Positions 20,641 through 29,152 of a stretch of DNA of 50,986 nucleotides are shown piece by piece. The notes below the pieces were generated by a model that made no database searches, had not been told where the DNA came from, and worked only from the letters and a program-made list of their open reading frames with translations. Source of the DNA: Candidatus Acetothermia bacterium JdFR-48 (GTDB lineage Bacteria; Bipolaricaulota; Bipolaricaulia; Bipolaricaulales; Bipolaricaulaceae). The translations under genes and the position numbers were made by a program. Position 1 is the first letter of the stretch. Every line of letters starts with the position of its first letter. Location of the stretch: assembly GCA_002011425.1 (NCBI GenBank), contig MTNJ01000032.1, forward strand, positions 1-50,986. Direction: 5' to 3'.

Positions 20641-20709
20641 CATGCCTTACGCTCCTATTTCGTCCCCGATGGGGACGAGCAAGGATACACGTCCCCTGGG
20701 AAAAAGCAA
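20641..20709 (-). promoter_or_regulatory. Putative fusA promoter and structured leader
   Basis: On the minus strand TTGCTT (20709-20704), a 16-nt spacer and TATCCT (20687-20682) form a candidate promoter. Just downstream is a perfect 7-bp hairpin, CGTCCCC/GGGGACG (20677-20661). Then AGGAG precedes an ATG at 20643 that opens a short ORF ([12 protein letters not shown]...) running through the terminator stem and into fusA in another frame. The ORF could be a leader peptide; its translation would disturb the terminator. Confidence 0.4.
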
Positions 20710-20767
20710 GTCCCTCGGGGGGCCCCGGGGCTTCCTCCCGGGCACGGTGGCCGACCCGTTCGAAAAA

Positions 20768-21184
20768 CTATGCGCCGATGATCTTGATGAGGACGCGTTT
20801 GGGGCGGCGGCCGTCGAATTCGGCGTAGAAGATCTGCTCCCAGGGGCCGAGGTCCAGTTTCCCCTCGGTGATCGCCACCACCACCTCCCGCCCCATGATC
20901 TGGCGCTTGAGGTGCGCGTCGGCGTTGTCCTCGCCGGTGAGGTTGTGTTTGTAGCGGTCGGGGTCGTGGGGGGCTAGTTCCTCGAGCCATTTAAGGAAAT
21001 CCTCGTGGAGGCCCTCCTCGTCGTCGTTGATGAATACGGACGCCGTGATATGCATGGCGTTCACGAGGCACAGCCCTTCCTTCACGCCGCTCTCCCGGAC
21101 CGCCTCCTCTACTTGCGAGGTGATGTTGATGAGCGCCACCCGATTGGGAGTGTTGAACCAGAGTTCCTTCCGGTAGCTTTTCAT
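20768..21184 (-). CDS. YjbQ/UPF0047 family protein
   Basis: 138 aa, the usual family length. Conserved elements are [19 protein letters not shown], a [19 protein letters not shown] core with clustered His/Asp/Asn, and [13 protein letters not shown]. YjbQ proteins are single-domain trimers; the E. coli member has been linked to a secondary thiamine-phosphate synthase activity, but the native role is unsettled. The ATG has GGAGGGGG upstream. It is divergent from ispG. Confidence 0.88.
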   Translation of the reverse strand: MKSYRKELWFNTPNRVALINITSQVEEAVRESGVKEGLCLVNAMHITASVFINDDEEGLHEDFLKWLEELAPHDPDRYKHNLTGEDNADAHLKRQIMGREVVVAITEGKLDLGPWEQIFYAEFDGRRPKRVLIKIIGA

Positions 21185-21233
21185 TCCCCCTCCTTTCCGT
21201 TCTGTAGCAAGATCCTCCGAAATTCCCTGCAGT

Positions 21234-21262
21234 TTTACAAAGGATGCGCCGCCGGATAGGAT
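21234..21262 (+). promoter_or_regulatory. ispG promoter, probably giving a leaderless mRNA
   Basis: TTTACA (21234-21239), a 17-nt spacer and TAGGAT (21257-21262) end exactly 8 nt before the ispG GTG. No Shine-Dalgarno is visible. Confidence 0.5.
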
Positions 21263-21270
21263 AAGTTGTC

Positions 21271-22365
21271 GTGGAGCGGAGAGTGAGCCGTACGGTATGG
21301 GTGGGCGAACTCCCCATTGGGGGAGGGAATCCCGTGGTAGTGCAGTCCATGACCAATACCCGGACCTCCGATTTACCCACCACCGTGGCCCAGATCAGGG
21401 CGCTCCAGGCCGCGGGATGCGAGCTCGTGCGGGTGGCCGTCCCCGATATGGAGTCCGCGCGGGCGATCGCGAAGATCAAAAGGGAGGTGACGGTTCCCAT
21501 CGCGGCCGATATCCATTACGACCCACGTCTGGCCTTCGCGGCCCTGGAGGCCGGGGCCGACAAGCTCCGCCTGAACCCGGGGAACATCCGCGACCCGGGG
21601 AAGATCCGGGAAATCGCGGCCCGCGCCGCCGAGAAGGAGGTCCCCATCCGGGTGGGGGTAAACGCCGGCTCCCTGGACGCGCGGTTCCTGAAAGGTGGCG
21701 AGGTCACCCCGGAGGGGATGGTGGAGGCTTCCCTGTGGGAGATCTCCCTGTTGGAGGGGGTCGGCTTCCGGGATGTGGTGGTATCGCTCAAGGCCGCGGA
21801 GGTGGGGCTCACGGTGGAGGCGAACCGGCTGCTCGCCCGGGAGGGGGATTGGCCCCTCCACCTCGGGATAACCGAGCCCGGGCCGGATCTCGAGGGGATC
21901 GTGAAGTCGGCCGTGGGAATTGGGATCATGCTCGTGGAGGGGGTCGGGGACACGATCCGGGTCTCCCTCCCGGGGGATCCGGTGCGCGAGGTGGAGGCGG
22001 CGTGGGAGATCCTGAAGGCCCTGGGATTGAGGGAACGCGGCCCGAGTTTCGTCGTCTGCCCCACATGTGGCCGCACCGGGATAGATATTCCGGGGATCGC
22101 CGCCGAAATCCGCCGTCGCCTCTCGCACGTCGCGGAGCCACTCACCATCGCGGTCATGGGCTGTCCCGTCAACGGCCTCGAAGAGGTCAAACGGGCCGAC
22201 TACGGGATCCTCGGCGGGAAGGGGTACGGGACGATCTATGTCCAGGGAGAAGTGGCGAGAGCGAAGGTGCCCGAGCATAAGCTGGTGGAGGAATTCTTAG
22301 GGGTGCTACGCGGGGAGAGGGAAGGCAAGATGGGCCGCGTCAACGAATTTCAGAATGGCTCTTGA
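21271..22365 (+). CDS. ispG: 4-hydroxy-3-methylbut-2-en-1-yl diphosphate synthase
   Basis: 364 aa MEP-pathway enzyme (IspG/GcpE) that converts MEcPP to HMBPP using a [4Fe-4S] cluster. The TIM-barrel part carries [21 protein letters not shown] and KLRLNPGNI. Cluster ligands are C263 and C266 ([10 protein letters not shown]) and C298 (MGCPVNG). Glu305 sits where the conserved cluster-binding Glu of NGPGE lies, but the flanking residues read NGLEE instead. The GTG 21271 start lies 8 nt after a -10 box. dxr of the same pathway is at 45.7 kb. Confidence 0.95.
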   Translation: MERRVSRTVWVGELPIGGGNPVVVQSMTNTRTSDLPTTVAQIRALQAAGCELVRVAVPDMESARAIAKIKREVTVPIAADIHYDPRLAFAALEAGADKLRLNPGNIRDPGKIREIAARAAEKEVPIRVGVNAGSLDARFLKGGEVTPEGMVEASLWEISLLEGVGFRDVVVSLKAAEVGLTVEANRLLAREGDWPLHLGITEPGPDLEGIVKSAVGIGIMLVEGVGDTIRVSLPGDPVREVEAAWEILKALGLRERGPSFVVCPTCGRTGIDIPGIAAEIRRRLSHVAEPLTIAVMGCPVNGLEEVKRADYGILGGKGYGTIYVQGEVARAKVPEHKLVEEFLGVLRGEREGKMGRVNEFQNGS

Positions 22366-22420
22366 CCAAAGAGGTGCAAATTTCTATAATGCTATCGCAA
22401 CAAAAGAAAACAAAACGCAA
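22362..22420 (+). promoter_or_regulatory. Promoter and operator-like element of the DeoR regulator gene
   Basis: TTGACC (22362-22367), a 17-nt spacer and TATAAT (22385-22390) are close to consensus; the -35 box overlaps the ispG stop. From the -10 box onward an A-rich element with direct GAAAAC/AAAACG-type units extends to the ATG. The 33 nt after the -10 match 25 of 33 positions after the -10 at 31152. This suggests autoregulation by the DeoR protein and control of both operons. Confidence 0.72.
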
Positions 22421-23182
22421 ATGCTGACCGAACAGAGGCGCCGCCTCATCCTCGAGGAGCTCCGCAGGCGGGGGGTCATCAAGACCTCCGAACTCTCTCG
22501 GTTGTTCTCCGTCTCCCAGATGACGATTCGCAACGATCTGAACGTTCTCGCCCGCGAGGGAAAGCTCGTCCGCATTCACGGCGGGGCCATGGTCAAGGAG
22601 TGGGTGACGACGGAGCCCTCTTATCAGGAAAAGGCGTCCCTTAACCTCGAGGAGAAGCGGCGTATAGCTCGGAAGGCGGCCGAACTCATCGAGGCAGGGA
22701 TGGCGATCTTCATCGGAAACGGTTCTACCACGATGCAGCTCGTCAAAGCCATTCCCCCGAATTTGAACGTGCGGGTTTTCACCAACGCCCTCAATCACGC
22801 TATGGAGCTGACCCAGGTTCCAGGAGTGGACGTCTACGTGATCGGTGGATATCTCCGCGGGGTCTCCTACGCCATGGTGGGGAGGCTCGCCAAGAGGGCC
22901 CTCGAGGACGTCTACTTCGACATCGCGTTCCTGGGTGCGAACGGCGTCTCCTTGGAACATGGGGTGACGATCCCTTCCTTGGAGGAGGCGGACACCGCCG
23001 CCGAGATCTTGCATCACTCCCGGCGACGGGTGATCCTCGCCGATCACACCAAGTTCGGCGTTGTGACCCACGGGAAGATAGTGGATCTCTCCGATGTGGA
23101 CGCAATCATCACCGACTCCGGCCTCGATCCAGAGTTCGTCGAGGCCTTTTCCGAGCTGGATTTGGAACTTCATCTCGCTTAG
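22421..23182 (+). CDS. DeoR/GlpR-family transcriptional regulator
   Basis: About 253 aa; I choose ATG 22421 because the upstream in-frame ATG (22355) lies before the promoter. The N-terminal winged helix reads RRRLILEELRRRGVIKTSELSRLFSVSQMTIRNDLNVL, the family signature, then KLVRIHGGA. The C-terminal phosphosugar-sensing domain contains FIGNGSTTMQL, VIGGYLRG and ILADHTKFG. Members usually repress catabolic operons and sense a phosphorylated sugar or polyol. It leads the glycerophosphodiester operon, so glycerol-3-phosphate or a similar effector is inferred. Confidence 0.92.
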   Translation: MLTEQRRRLILEELRRRGVIKTSELSRLFSVSQMTIRNDLNVLAREGKLVRIHGGAMVKEWVTTEPSYQEKASLNLEEKRRIARKAAELIEAGMAIFIGNGSTTMQLVKAIPPNLNVRVFTNALNHAMELTQVPGVDVYVIGGYLRGVSYAMVGRLAKRALEDVYFDIAFLGANGVSLEHGVTIPSLEEADTAAEILHHSRRRVILADHTKFGVVTHGKIVDLSDVDAIITDSGLDPEFVEAFSELDLELHLA

Positions 23183-23250
23183 AAGGGGGGTGGAAGGGAA
23201 GGAGGGAGTGCTGTCTGTCTCTCGAAAACTGACAGGGAGGTGTATTAACG

Positions 23251-24561
23251 GTGAAACGTTTCTTCGCTGTTGTGTTAGCGTTGGTGTTCGCAACGGGACT
23301 GGCGCTAGGTCAGGACAAGATCAAGATCACCTTCTGGCATGCCATGGGCGGTTGGCGCGTGCCCTTCATCGAACGAATGGTTCAAGACTTCAACCTCACT
23401 CATCCCTGGATCGAGGTGACCGTGGAGTACAAGGGTTCGTATACGGACACCCTGAACGCAGCCCTGGCCGCGGCTCGCGCCGGCGCGGCGCCGCACGTGT
23501 TCCACTCGTTCGAAGTCGGGACCCAACTCCTGGTAGACTCCGGGATCATCGTTCCCCTCGAGGACTTGATCGATAAATTCAACCTGGTCGTGCCGTGGGA
23601 GGATTACATCGATCCTGTGCTCAACTACTACCGCATCGGCGGCCGCCTCTACTGCATGCCGTGGAACTCCTCCAACCCCATCGTCTACTACAACAAGACG
23701 ATGATGGACACGGCCGGCGTTGAGGTCCCGCGCAAGCCCACTTATAGCGATATCTACGAGATCAGCAAGAAGATCGTGGACGCTGGCGTCGCGGAGTACG
23801 GGATCACCTGGCCAGTCCACTCTTGGTTCTTCGAGCAGTGGATGGCGGAGCAGGGCGCTGACCTCGTGAACAATAACAACGGTCGTACCGACTATGCTAC
23901 CGAGATCAACCTCCTGGAACCCGCGGCCATTCGCATCGTCGAATGGTGGAAGAAGCTCTACGACGAGGGCCTGTGGGTGAGCCCGGGTCGCTCTTGGTCC
24001 CAGGCGCGCCAGATATTCATCTCCGGTCAGTCCGCGATGCTCATCTCCTCTACTTCCGATGTAACCGCGATGGAAAACGCCGCCGTGGAACAGGGCTTCG
24101 AGCTCGGGACCGCTTTCCTGCCCATCCCGGACGGGACCGAACGCCACGGTGTCATCATCGGCGGTGGTGCCCTCTGGGTCACCGGGGACCATCCCGACGA
24201 AGAACTCCAAGCCGCAGCTGAATTCGTAGTGTGGATGACCCAGGTCGCCCAGACCATCCGCTGGCACCAGGGCACGGGGTACTTCCCCATCCGCAAGACC
24301 GCCCTCAAAGCGCTGGAAATGGAGGGATGGTTCGAACGCTTCCCCAATTACCGCACCGCATTCGATCAGCTCGTCGAGACCAAGCTCATTACCGCCACTC
24401 AGGGAGCCTTGATGGGGACCTTCGTCGAGGCTCGCTCCACCATCCTCGACGCGGTGGAAGCCGTGCTCGCGGGTGAAAAAGGGATCGAGGAGGCCTTGAA
24501 AGAGGCCAAGGCCCTCATCGACCAGTCCCTTCAGGACTACAAAGAACTGATGGGCGGCTGA
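23251..24561 (+). CDS. ABC transporter substrate-binding protein, UgpB-like
   Basis: 436 aa secreted protein with signal peptide MKRFFAVVLALVFATGLALG. The mature part opens KIKITFWHAMGGWRVPFIERM, typical of UgpB-type binding proteins for glycerol-3-phosphate and glycerophosphodiesters (CUT1 family), and carries WNSSNPIVYYNKTMM. The start is GTG with GGGAGG upstream. It lies 68 nt after the regulator gene, with which it is probably cotranscribed. The neighbouring phosphodiesterases support a phosphoglycerol ligand. Confidence 0.88.
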   Translation: MKRFFAVVLALVFATGLALGQDKIKITFWHAMGGWRVPFIERMVQDFNLTHPWIEVTVEYKGSYTDTLNAALAAARAGAAPHVFHSFEVGTQLLVDSGIIVPLEDLIDKFNLVVPWEDYIDPVLNYYRIGGRLYCMPWNSSNPIVYYNKTMMDTAGVEVPRKPTYSDIYEISKKIVDAGVAEYGITWPVHSWFFEQWMAEQGADLVNNNNGRTDYATEINLLEPAAIRIVEWWKKLYDEGLWVSPGRSWSQARQIFISGQSAMLISSTSDVTAMENAAVEQGFELGTAFLPIPDGTERHGVIIGGGALWVTGDHPDEELQAAAEFVVWMTQVAQTIRWHQGTGYFPIRKTALKALEMEGWFERFPNYRTAFDQLVETKLITATQGALMGTFVEARSTILDAVEAVLAGEKGIEEALKEAKALIDQSLQDYKELMGG

Positions 24562-24574
24562 TCGGGACACAACC

Positions 24575-24603
24575 GGGGGAGCTCCTGAGTCGGGAGCTCC
24601 CCC
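24575..24603 (+). terminator. Strong intercistronic hairpin after the binding-protein gene
   Basis: GGGGGAGCTCC and GGAGCTCCCCC form a perfect 11-bp stem with a 7-nt loop between the binding protein and permease genes, followed by CTTTAAAAATT, a weak T-tract. Such hairpins often stabilise the upstream message or stop part of the transcripts, giving more binding protein than permease. Confidence 0.6.
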
Positions 24604-24633
24604 CTTTAAAAATTGCGGCGTTGAGAGGGGGAC

Positions 24634-25521
24634 ATGCGGAGCAAATTTCCAAATAAGCCGCTCCCGTACATTTTGCTATTTCCGACTCTAGCCCTGTGCG
24701 CTATTTTCCTTTACTATCCGGTGATCCAGACCTTCCGCTTGAGTACCTACCGGGCGATCTTGATGGGCCTCCACCGAAAATATATCGGCTTCGAGAATTA
24801 TATTCGTCTATTTACTTCCCGGGAATACATCCACAGCCTCACCATCACTTTCATCTTCGCCGTGGGGGTAGTGGTGCTCGGCCTCTCCATCTCGTTGGCT
24901 ATCGCCCTCCTTGCGAACCACAAGATCCGTGGGGCGCGTTTTTATCGGCTACTCTTGATCTGGCCCTATGCGCTTTCCCCGGCCGTGGCGGGCTCCATTT
25001 GGCTCTTCCTCCTCAACCCTACCGCGGGGGTGGTGAATTACTTCATGAAGGCCCTTTTCGGGATAAGTCCCGATTGGCTCACCAGTGGCCAGCTCGCCTT
25101 GCTCGCCGTAACCGTTGCCGCCATGTGGAAGAACCTGGGTTACAACATCGTGTTCTTCCTCGCCGGGCTCCAGAACCTTCCGGGCGAAATCCTGGAGGCG
25201 GCAAAAGTGGACGGGGCCGGTCCCTGGACCACCTTCTGGAGAGTGACCTTCCCCCTGCTTTCTCCCACGACCTTCTTCCTCCTGATCATGAACTTGATCT
25301 ACGCTTTCTTCGGGGGGTTCGGATTGATCATGGTGATGACGGAAGGCGGTCCCAATAAAGCCACGAACCTCCTCATCTTCAACCTCTATCAGGACGCGTT
25401 CAGGTTCCACAAATGGGGTTTGGCAGCAGCCCAATCGGTGATCCTCTTCATAATGGTGGTAGCCCTCACCCTGATCCAATTCCGCACCACCGGAAGGAGG
25501 GTGCACTATGGCGGCCAGTAA
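24634..25521 (+). CDS. ABC transporter permease, UgpA-like
   Basis: 295 aa with six predicted membrane segments. The N-terminus reads LPYILLFPTLALCAIFLYYP, and the EAA loop reads EILEAAKVDGAGPWTTFWRVTFP. It belongs to the CUT1 (MalF/UgpA) family. AGAGGGGG precedes the ATG. It overlaps the next permease gene by 14 nt. Confidence 0.9.
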   Translation: MRSKFPNKPLPYILLFPTLALCAIFLYYPVIQTFRLSTYRAILMGLHRKYIGFENYIRLFTSREYIHSLTITFIFAVGVVVLGLSISLAIALLANHKIRGARFYRLLLIWPYALSPAVAGSIWLFLLNPTAGVVNYFMKALFGISPDWLTSGQLALLAVTVAAMWKNLGYNIVFFLAGLQNLPGEILEAAKVDGAGPWTTFWRVTFPLLSPTTFFLLIMNLIYAFFGGFGLIMVMTEGGPNKATNLLIFNLYQDAFRFHKWGLAAAQSVILFIMVVALTLIQFRTTGRRVHYGGQ

Positions 25522-26365
25522 GCGCTCGACTTATTGGTACCGGAAACGATTGTCATTCGGATTCATTCACTTTGGGCTCATCGTCACGGCTTTCCTCATC
25601 TCCTCCCCGGTTCTCTTTGCTCTCATCAAAAGCACTCAAACCACGACCCAGATCTTTTCCTATCCACCTACGTTCGCCATCGGCCCCGCTGCCCCGGAGA
25701 ACTACAGTATCGCATGGCGGGATTACCACTTGGGAAAGCTTATGTTCAACACGTTCGTCATCGCGGGGGCGGTGACGGTAGGGAAAACTTTGATGTCCCT
25801 TTTAGCTGCACTAGCCCTCGTGTACTTTGATTTTCCGTTCAAGAATTTACTGTTTATCTTTGTCCTCATAACCCTGATGATGCCGATCCCGGTGCGTATC
25901 GTTCCTCTGTTCGATCTGGTGCGGAGTTTTGGGTGGGGGAATACTCACTGGGCGTTGGTCATCCCCTTCTTGGCCTCGGCTACAGGCGTCTTCCTCTTCC
26001 GCCAGCACTTCATGTCCATCCCTGGGTCCCTGGTGGACGCGGCACGGGTGGACGGTGTGGGACCGATGCGGTTTTTGTGGCAGATCCTGGTTCCCATGTC
26101 CATGAACACCGTGGGAGCTCTAGCGGTGATTCAATTCGTCTATATCTGGAACCAATACCTTTGGCCGCTCATCATCATCGCGTCCAACGAAAAGCAGATG
26201 ATCCAGATCGGGCTCAAGATGCTCACCGGTGCAGGGCCTGAAGGGATGCTCAATTGGGGCGTGGCCATGGCGGGAACGATCATCACCATGCTCCCCCCAT
26301 TGATCGTGTTTCTGCTCCTCCAGGAGCAGTTCATGCGTGGGTTCGCCCTCGCCGAGGAGAAATGA
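25508..26365 (+). CDS. ABC transporter permease, UgpE-like
   Basis: 285 aa CUT1-type (MalG/UgpE) partner permease. The EAA loop reads LVDAARVDGVGPMRFLWQILVP. Its stop overlaps the ATG of the next gene by 4 nt (ATGA). No ATPase gene follows, so the energising subunit must come from elsewhere, possibly the ATPase gene at 34357. Confidence 0.9.
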   Translation: MAASKRSTYWYRKRLSFGFIHFGLIVTAFLISSPVLFALIKSTQTTTQIFSYPPTFAIGPAAPENYSIAWRDYHLGKLMFNTFVIAGAVTVGKTLMSLLAALALVYFDFPFKNLLFIFVLITLMMPIPVRIVPLFDLVRSFGWGNTHWALVIPFLASATGVFLFRQHFMSIPGSLVDAARVDGVGPMRFLWQILVPMSMNTVGALAVIQFVYIWNQYLWPLIIIASNEKQMIQIGLKMLTGAGPEGMLNWGVAMAGTIITMLPPLIVFLLLQEQFMRGFALAEEK

Positions 26366-27078
26366 AGGTCATCGCCCATAAGGCAAACGGAAAGGGGGAG
26401 ATCGAGGGGGCCATCTCCCTCGGGGTGGACATCGTCGAGGTCGATATTTGGGCTACGAAGAGTCACCGGTTCCTGGTGTTCCACGATATCTTCCTGGAGA
26501 AATTGGGACGCCACAACAACTGGACCATGTTTCTCACCCAAGAGGAGATCGAGGAGTTTCGCCGAGAAGGGAAGGGACTCATCTATCTCGAAGAGGCGTT
26601 AGAGCTCGTGCGGGGGAAGGTGGAACTGTTGGTAGAGCTCAAACGAACTCGCCACGCCGAGGCGAGTTACGCTTGGATAGAGGAGGAGCTGCTGCGGCTC
26701 TTGGAAAGTGAGAAGGCCCTTTCTTGGACCATCATTATCTCCTTCGACCATGTCTCCCTCTTGCGGTTCAAAGACCTCTGCCCTGAGGTGCGGGTGGGGA
26801 TGATCTGTGCCGGCGAATGGTTGAACCTCTGGGACGAAGTGGGCCGGCTCTCCCCCACTGTACTCCTCCCTCACTGGGCCCAGACGACCCCGCGTCTCGT
26901 GGAGGAGGCCCACCGCCGGGGCATCGCCGTGTACCCCTGGATCGTGAACGTGAAGGATCTCTGGGAGATATGTCTTGAGATAGGTGTAGATGGGATTGTA
27001 ACCGACGAATACGAAAAACTCCTCGAGTTTCTGGGACGGAAAACGGAGGTGAGACGTGGCTCTCTACTACCCCGATGA
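26362..27078 (+). CDS. Cytoplasmic glycerophosphodiester phosphodiesterase-family protein
   Basis: 238 aa without signal peptide, starting at ATG 26362 coupled to the permease stop. It has the GDPD layout: first catalytic His in VIAHKANG, metal-binding Glu and Asp in IVEVDIW, and second His in FHDIF. The usual HR pair at the first His is HK here. The C-terminus has YPWIVN and DGIVTDEY, matching the family pattern. It would split imported glycerophosphodiesters into glycerol-3-phosphate and alcohol; the Arg-to-Lys change may alter specificity. Confidence 0.82.
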   Translation: MKVIAHKANGKGEIEGAISLGVDIVEVDIWATKSHRFLVFHDIFLEKLGRHNNWTMFLTQEEIEEFRREGKGLIYLEEALELVRGKVELLVELKRTRHAEASYAWIEEELLRLLESEKALSWTIIISFDHVSLLRFKDLCPEVRVGMICAGEWLNLWDEVGRLSPTVLLPHWAQTTPRLVEEAHRRGIAVYPWIVNVKDLWEICLEIGVDGIVTDEYEKLLEFLGRKTEVRRGSLLPR

Positions 27079-27931
27079 CGAGGCGTTGGAGCGGTTGCGG
27101 CTAGTGGGGAGGGGTTCGGACCACCCCCTGGTGCGTTGTCAAGGGTTCATCTTCGACGTGGACGGGGTGCTCTGCCGCGGCGAAGATCCCATTCCCCGGG
27201 CGGCCGAGGCCATCGAGCGACTGCGCCGCGGCGGAAAGAGGGTGGTCTTCCTGTCCAACAATTCCACCAAATCCCGTGAGGACTACCTCGCCAAGTTCGC
27301 GAGACTGGGCATTCCCGTGATCGAGGACGACCTCGTCCTCTCCACCTACGCCACCGCTGAGTACATAGCCCGTGAGAAGCCGGGGGCCAAGGTCTACATG
27401 GTGGGGGCGCCGGGCTTACGACGGGAATTGGAGCTCGCCGGCCTGGAGCTCGTCGAGGATCCCTTCGTCGCGGAATACGTGGTGGTGGGTTCTGCATTCG
27501 ACGGGACGGGGAGGATCCGTGAGGACAACGCTCACCGGATCACCGGGGCCCTGCGGGCCCTATACCACGCCGGGGCCAAGTTCATCGCCACCAATCCCGA
27601 TCGGATCTTCCCCGCCAAAGACGGGGTGATCCCTGGGACCGGGGCCATCATCGGCGCTCTATCCTACATGCTCGGCCGGGAACCCGACGCCGTCATCGGC
27701 AAGCCTTCCACCCACATCGTGGAGATCGCCCTGGCACGGCTGGGGATCCCCCCCTCGGGGTGCGCCTTCGTGGGCGATATGGACACCGACATGCTCGCCG
27801 GGAAGAGGTTGGGGATGACCACCGTGTTCGTGAGGAGTGGGGCCATGACCGAGGAGGTGCTCCGGTCCTTGGGAATCGAGCCGGACTTTGCCTTTGACTC
27901 GGTGATAGATATGCTCGCCGTTGAGGGCTGA
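27056..27931 (+). CDS. HAD-superfamily phosphatase, NagD-like
   Basis: 291 aa. Motif I is FDVDGVL (D34, D36), motif II is FLSNNST, motif III Lys lies in VIGKPS, and motif IV is GDMDTD. The layout with a C2 cap matches NagD/4-nitrophenylphosphatase/phosphoglycolate phosphatase proteins. The start is GTG 27056, overlapping the GDPD gene by 23 nt. A related gene lies in the second operon at 35433. A role in dephosphorylating glycerol-3-phosphate or another small phosphate ester is inferred. Confidence 0.88.
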   Translation: MALYYPDDEALERLRLVGRGSDHPLVRCQGFIFDVDGVLCRGEDPIPRAAEAIERLRRGGKRVVFLSNNSTKSREDYLAKFARLGIPVIEDDLVLSTYATAEYIAREKPGAKVYMVGAPGLRRELELAGLELVEDPFVAEYVVVGSAFDGTGRIREDNAHRITGALRALYHAGAKFIATNPDRIFPAKDGVIPGTGAIIGALSYMLGREPDAVIGKPSTHIVEIALARLGIPPSGCAFVGDMDTDMLAGKRLGMTTVFVRSGAMTEEVLRSLGIEPDFAFDSVIDMLAVEG

Positions 27932-27934
27932 GGG

Positions 27935-29152
27935 ATGGGGAAGGCAGAGTACATCGCAGCGCTGAAGGAGGCGTTCGCGGAGCTCAAGAAGTGCGGCGGG
28001 GAGGTGGTCCTCGTCCACCACAACGATGCCGACGGCCTCTCCGCAGCAGCGGTGCTCGGGACGTCCCTCGCTCGCAAGGGCTTCCGCGTCGTGCGGATCC
28101 CCCTGGAGCGGGTACATCCCCCGATAAACGCCCGCCTTCACGATCTCTACGCCGGGACCCCGATCGTCTACGTGGACCTCGGGGCCCGGGCCGCGCCCAT
28201 GATCGCTGAGGTCAACCGGGGCCGCTCCCTCACCCTGATCGTGGACCATCACCTTGCCGAGGAGACCCACGATCCCGCGGTCTTCAACCTATCCACCGAA
28301 CTCTTCGGGCTCTCCGGCGAGCGGGAGGTCTCCGCGGCCACGGCCGCGTGGATCGCCGCCCAGGTCCTCGACGGGGCCAATTGTGACCTCGCGTACCTCG
28401 GGGTGATCGGGGCCATCGGCGACTCCCACGAGCGCGGAGGGAGACTCGTGGGGGAGAACCGCGAGGCCCTGGAGGAGGCCCTTTCTCGCGGACATGTAGA
28501 GGTCCGAGAGACCGATGGACGCGAGGCTTACTGGCTTACCAAATTTGGCGACCCCATCGATCTGAAGCCGTTCGCGAAGTCCCTCACCATCCTCGGGGCG
28601 GCGGGCTACACCATGGGCGGGCCGGACGTGGTCGTGCGGGCGTTGCTCGAGGGGCCTTCCCAGGAGTTCGAGGGTAAGCTCGCGGAACTCGAGGTCCTAA
28701 AACGCGATCGGTTCGATCTCATAGTGGGGCGCCTGCGGCGGGGTGGCCTGAGGAAGACCCGGCACATCCAGTGGTTCTCTGTGGGAGAAGGGTTCGCCCC
28801 CATGGGGGTGAAGATGGTGGGGGAGTTCTGCATGGAGATCCGCGAGCTGGACTTCGTGGACCCCGATAAATACATCGCCGGCTTTCAGGACATGCCCCCA
28901 CAGATCCCCGGCCTCGGCCGGTTCGAATGGGACCTGGTGAAGATCTCCATGCGGGTCCCCGGTTACCTGGAGGAGAAAATTGTCGCGGGGAAGATGCCGG
29001 GGCTCGCCTGGCTCCTCCCCGAGGCAGCCAAGAGGGTCGGGGGGTCAATCGACGCCTGCCACGACTATGCCGCCGCCTCCCTCATCCCCCGGGGAAAGGA
29101 AGAGGAGCTCGTCGCCACTATGGACGGGCTTGTCTCCGAGAAGGTTTCCTAA
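27935..29152 (+). CDS. DHH-family phosphoesterase (RecJ-like)
   Basis: 405 aa. Metal-binding motifs are VLVHHNDADGLSAAAV, VYVDLGAR, IVDHHLAEE (the DHH motif) and IGAIGDSHERGG. The size and single DHH module resemble archaeal RecJ-like and nanoRNase-type phosphoesterases rather than full bacterial RecJ. The substrate could be DNA, short oligonucleotides or another phosphodiester. It follows the HAD gene by 3 nt and its stop overlaps the next ATG (TAATG). Its presence in a transport operon is unexpected. Confidence 0.83.
   Translation: MGKAEYIAALKEAFAELKKCGGEVVLVHHNDADGLSAAAVLGTSLARKGFRVVRIPLERVHPPINARLHDLYAGTPIVYVDLGARAAPMIAEVNRGRSLTLIVDHHLAEETHDPAVFNLSTELFGLSGEREVSAATAAWIAAQVLDGANCDLAYLGVIGAIGDSHERGGRLVGENREALEEALSRGHVEVRETDGREAYWLTKFGDPIDLKPFAKSLTILGAAGYTMGGPDVVVRALLEGPSQEFEGKLAELEVLKRDRFDLIVGRLRRGGLRKTRHIQWFSVGEGFAPMGVKMVGEFCMEIRELDFVDPDKYIAGFQDMPPQIPGLGRFEWDLVKISMRVPGYLEEKIVAGKMPGLAWLLPEAAKRVGGSIDACHDYAAASLIPRGKEEELVATMDGLVSEKVS

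Noticed and set aside
23252..23263. GAAACGTTTC palindrome at the start of the UgpB-like gene as a DeoR operator
   Set aside because: It lies inside codons 1-4 and lacks the rest of the shared element, so chance is likely.
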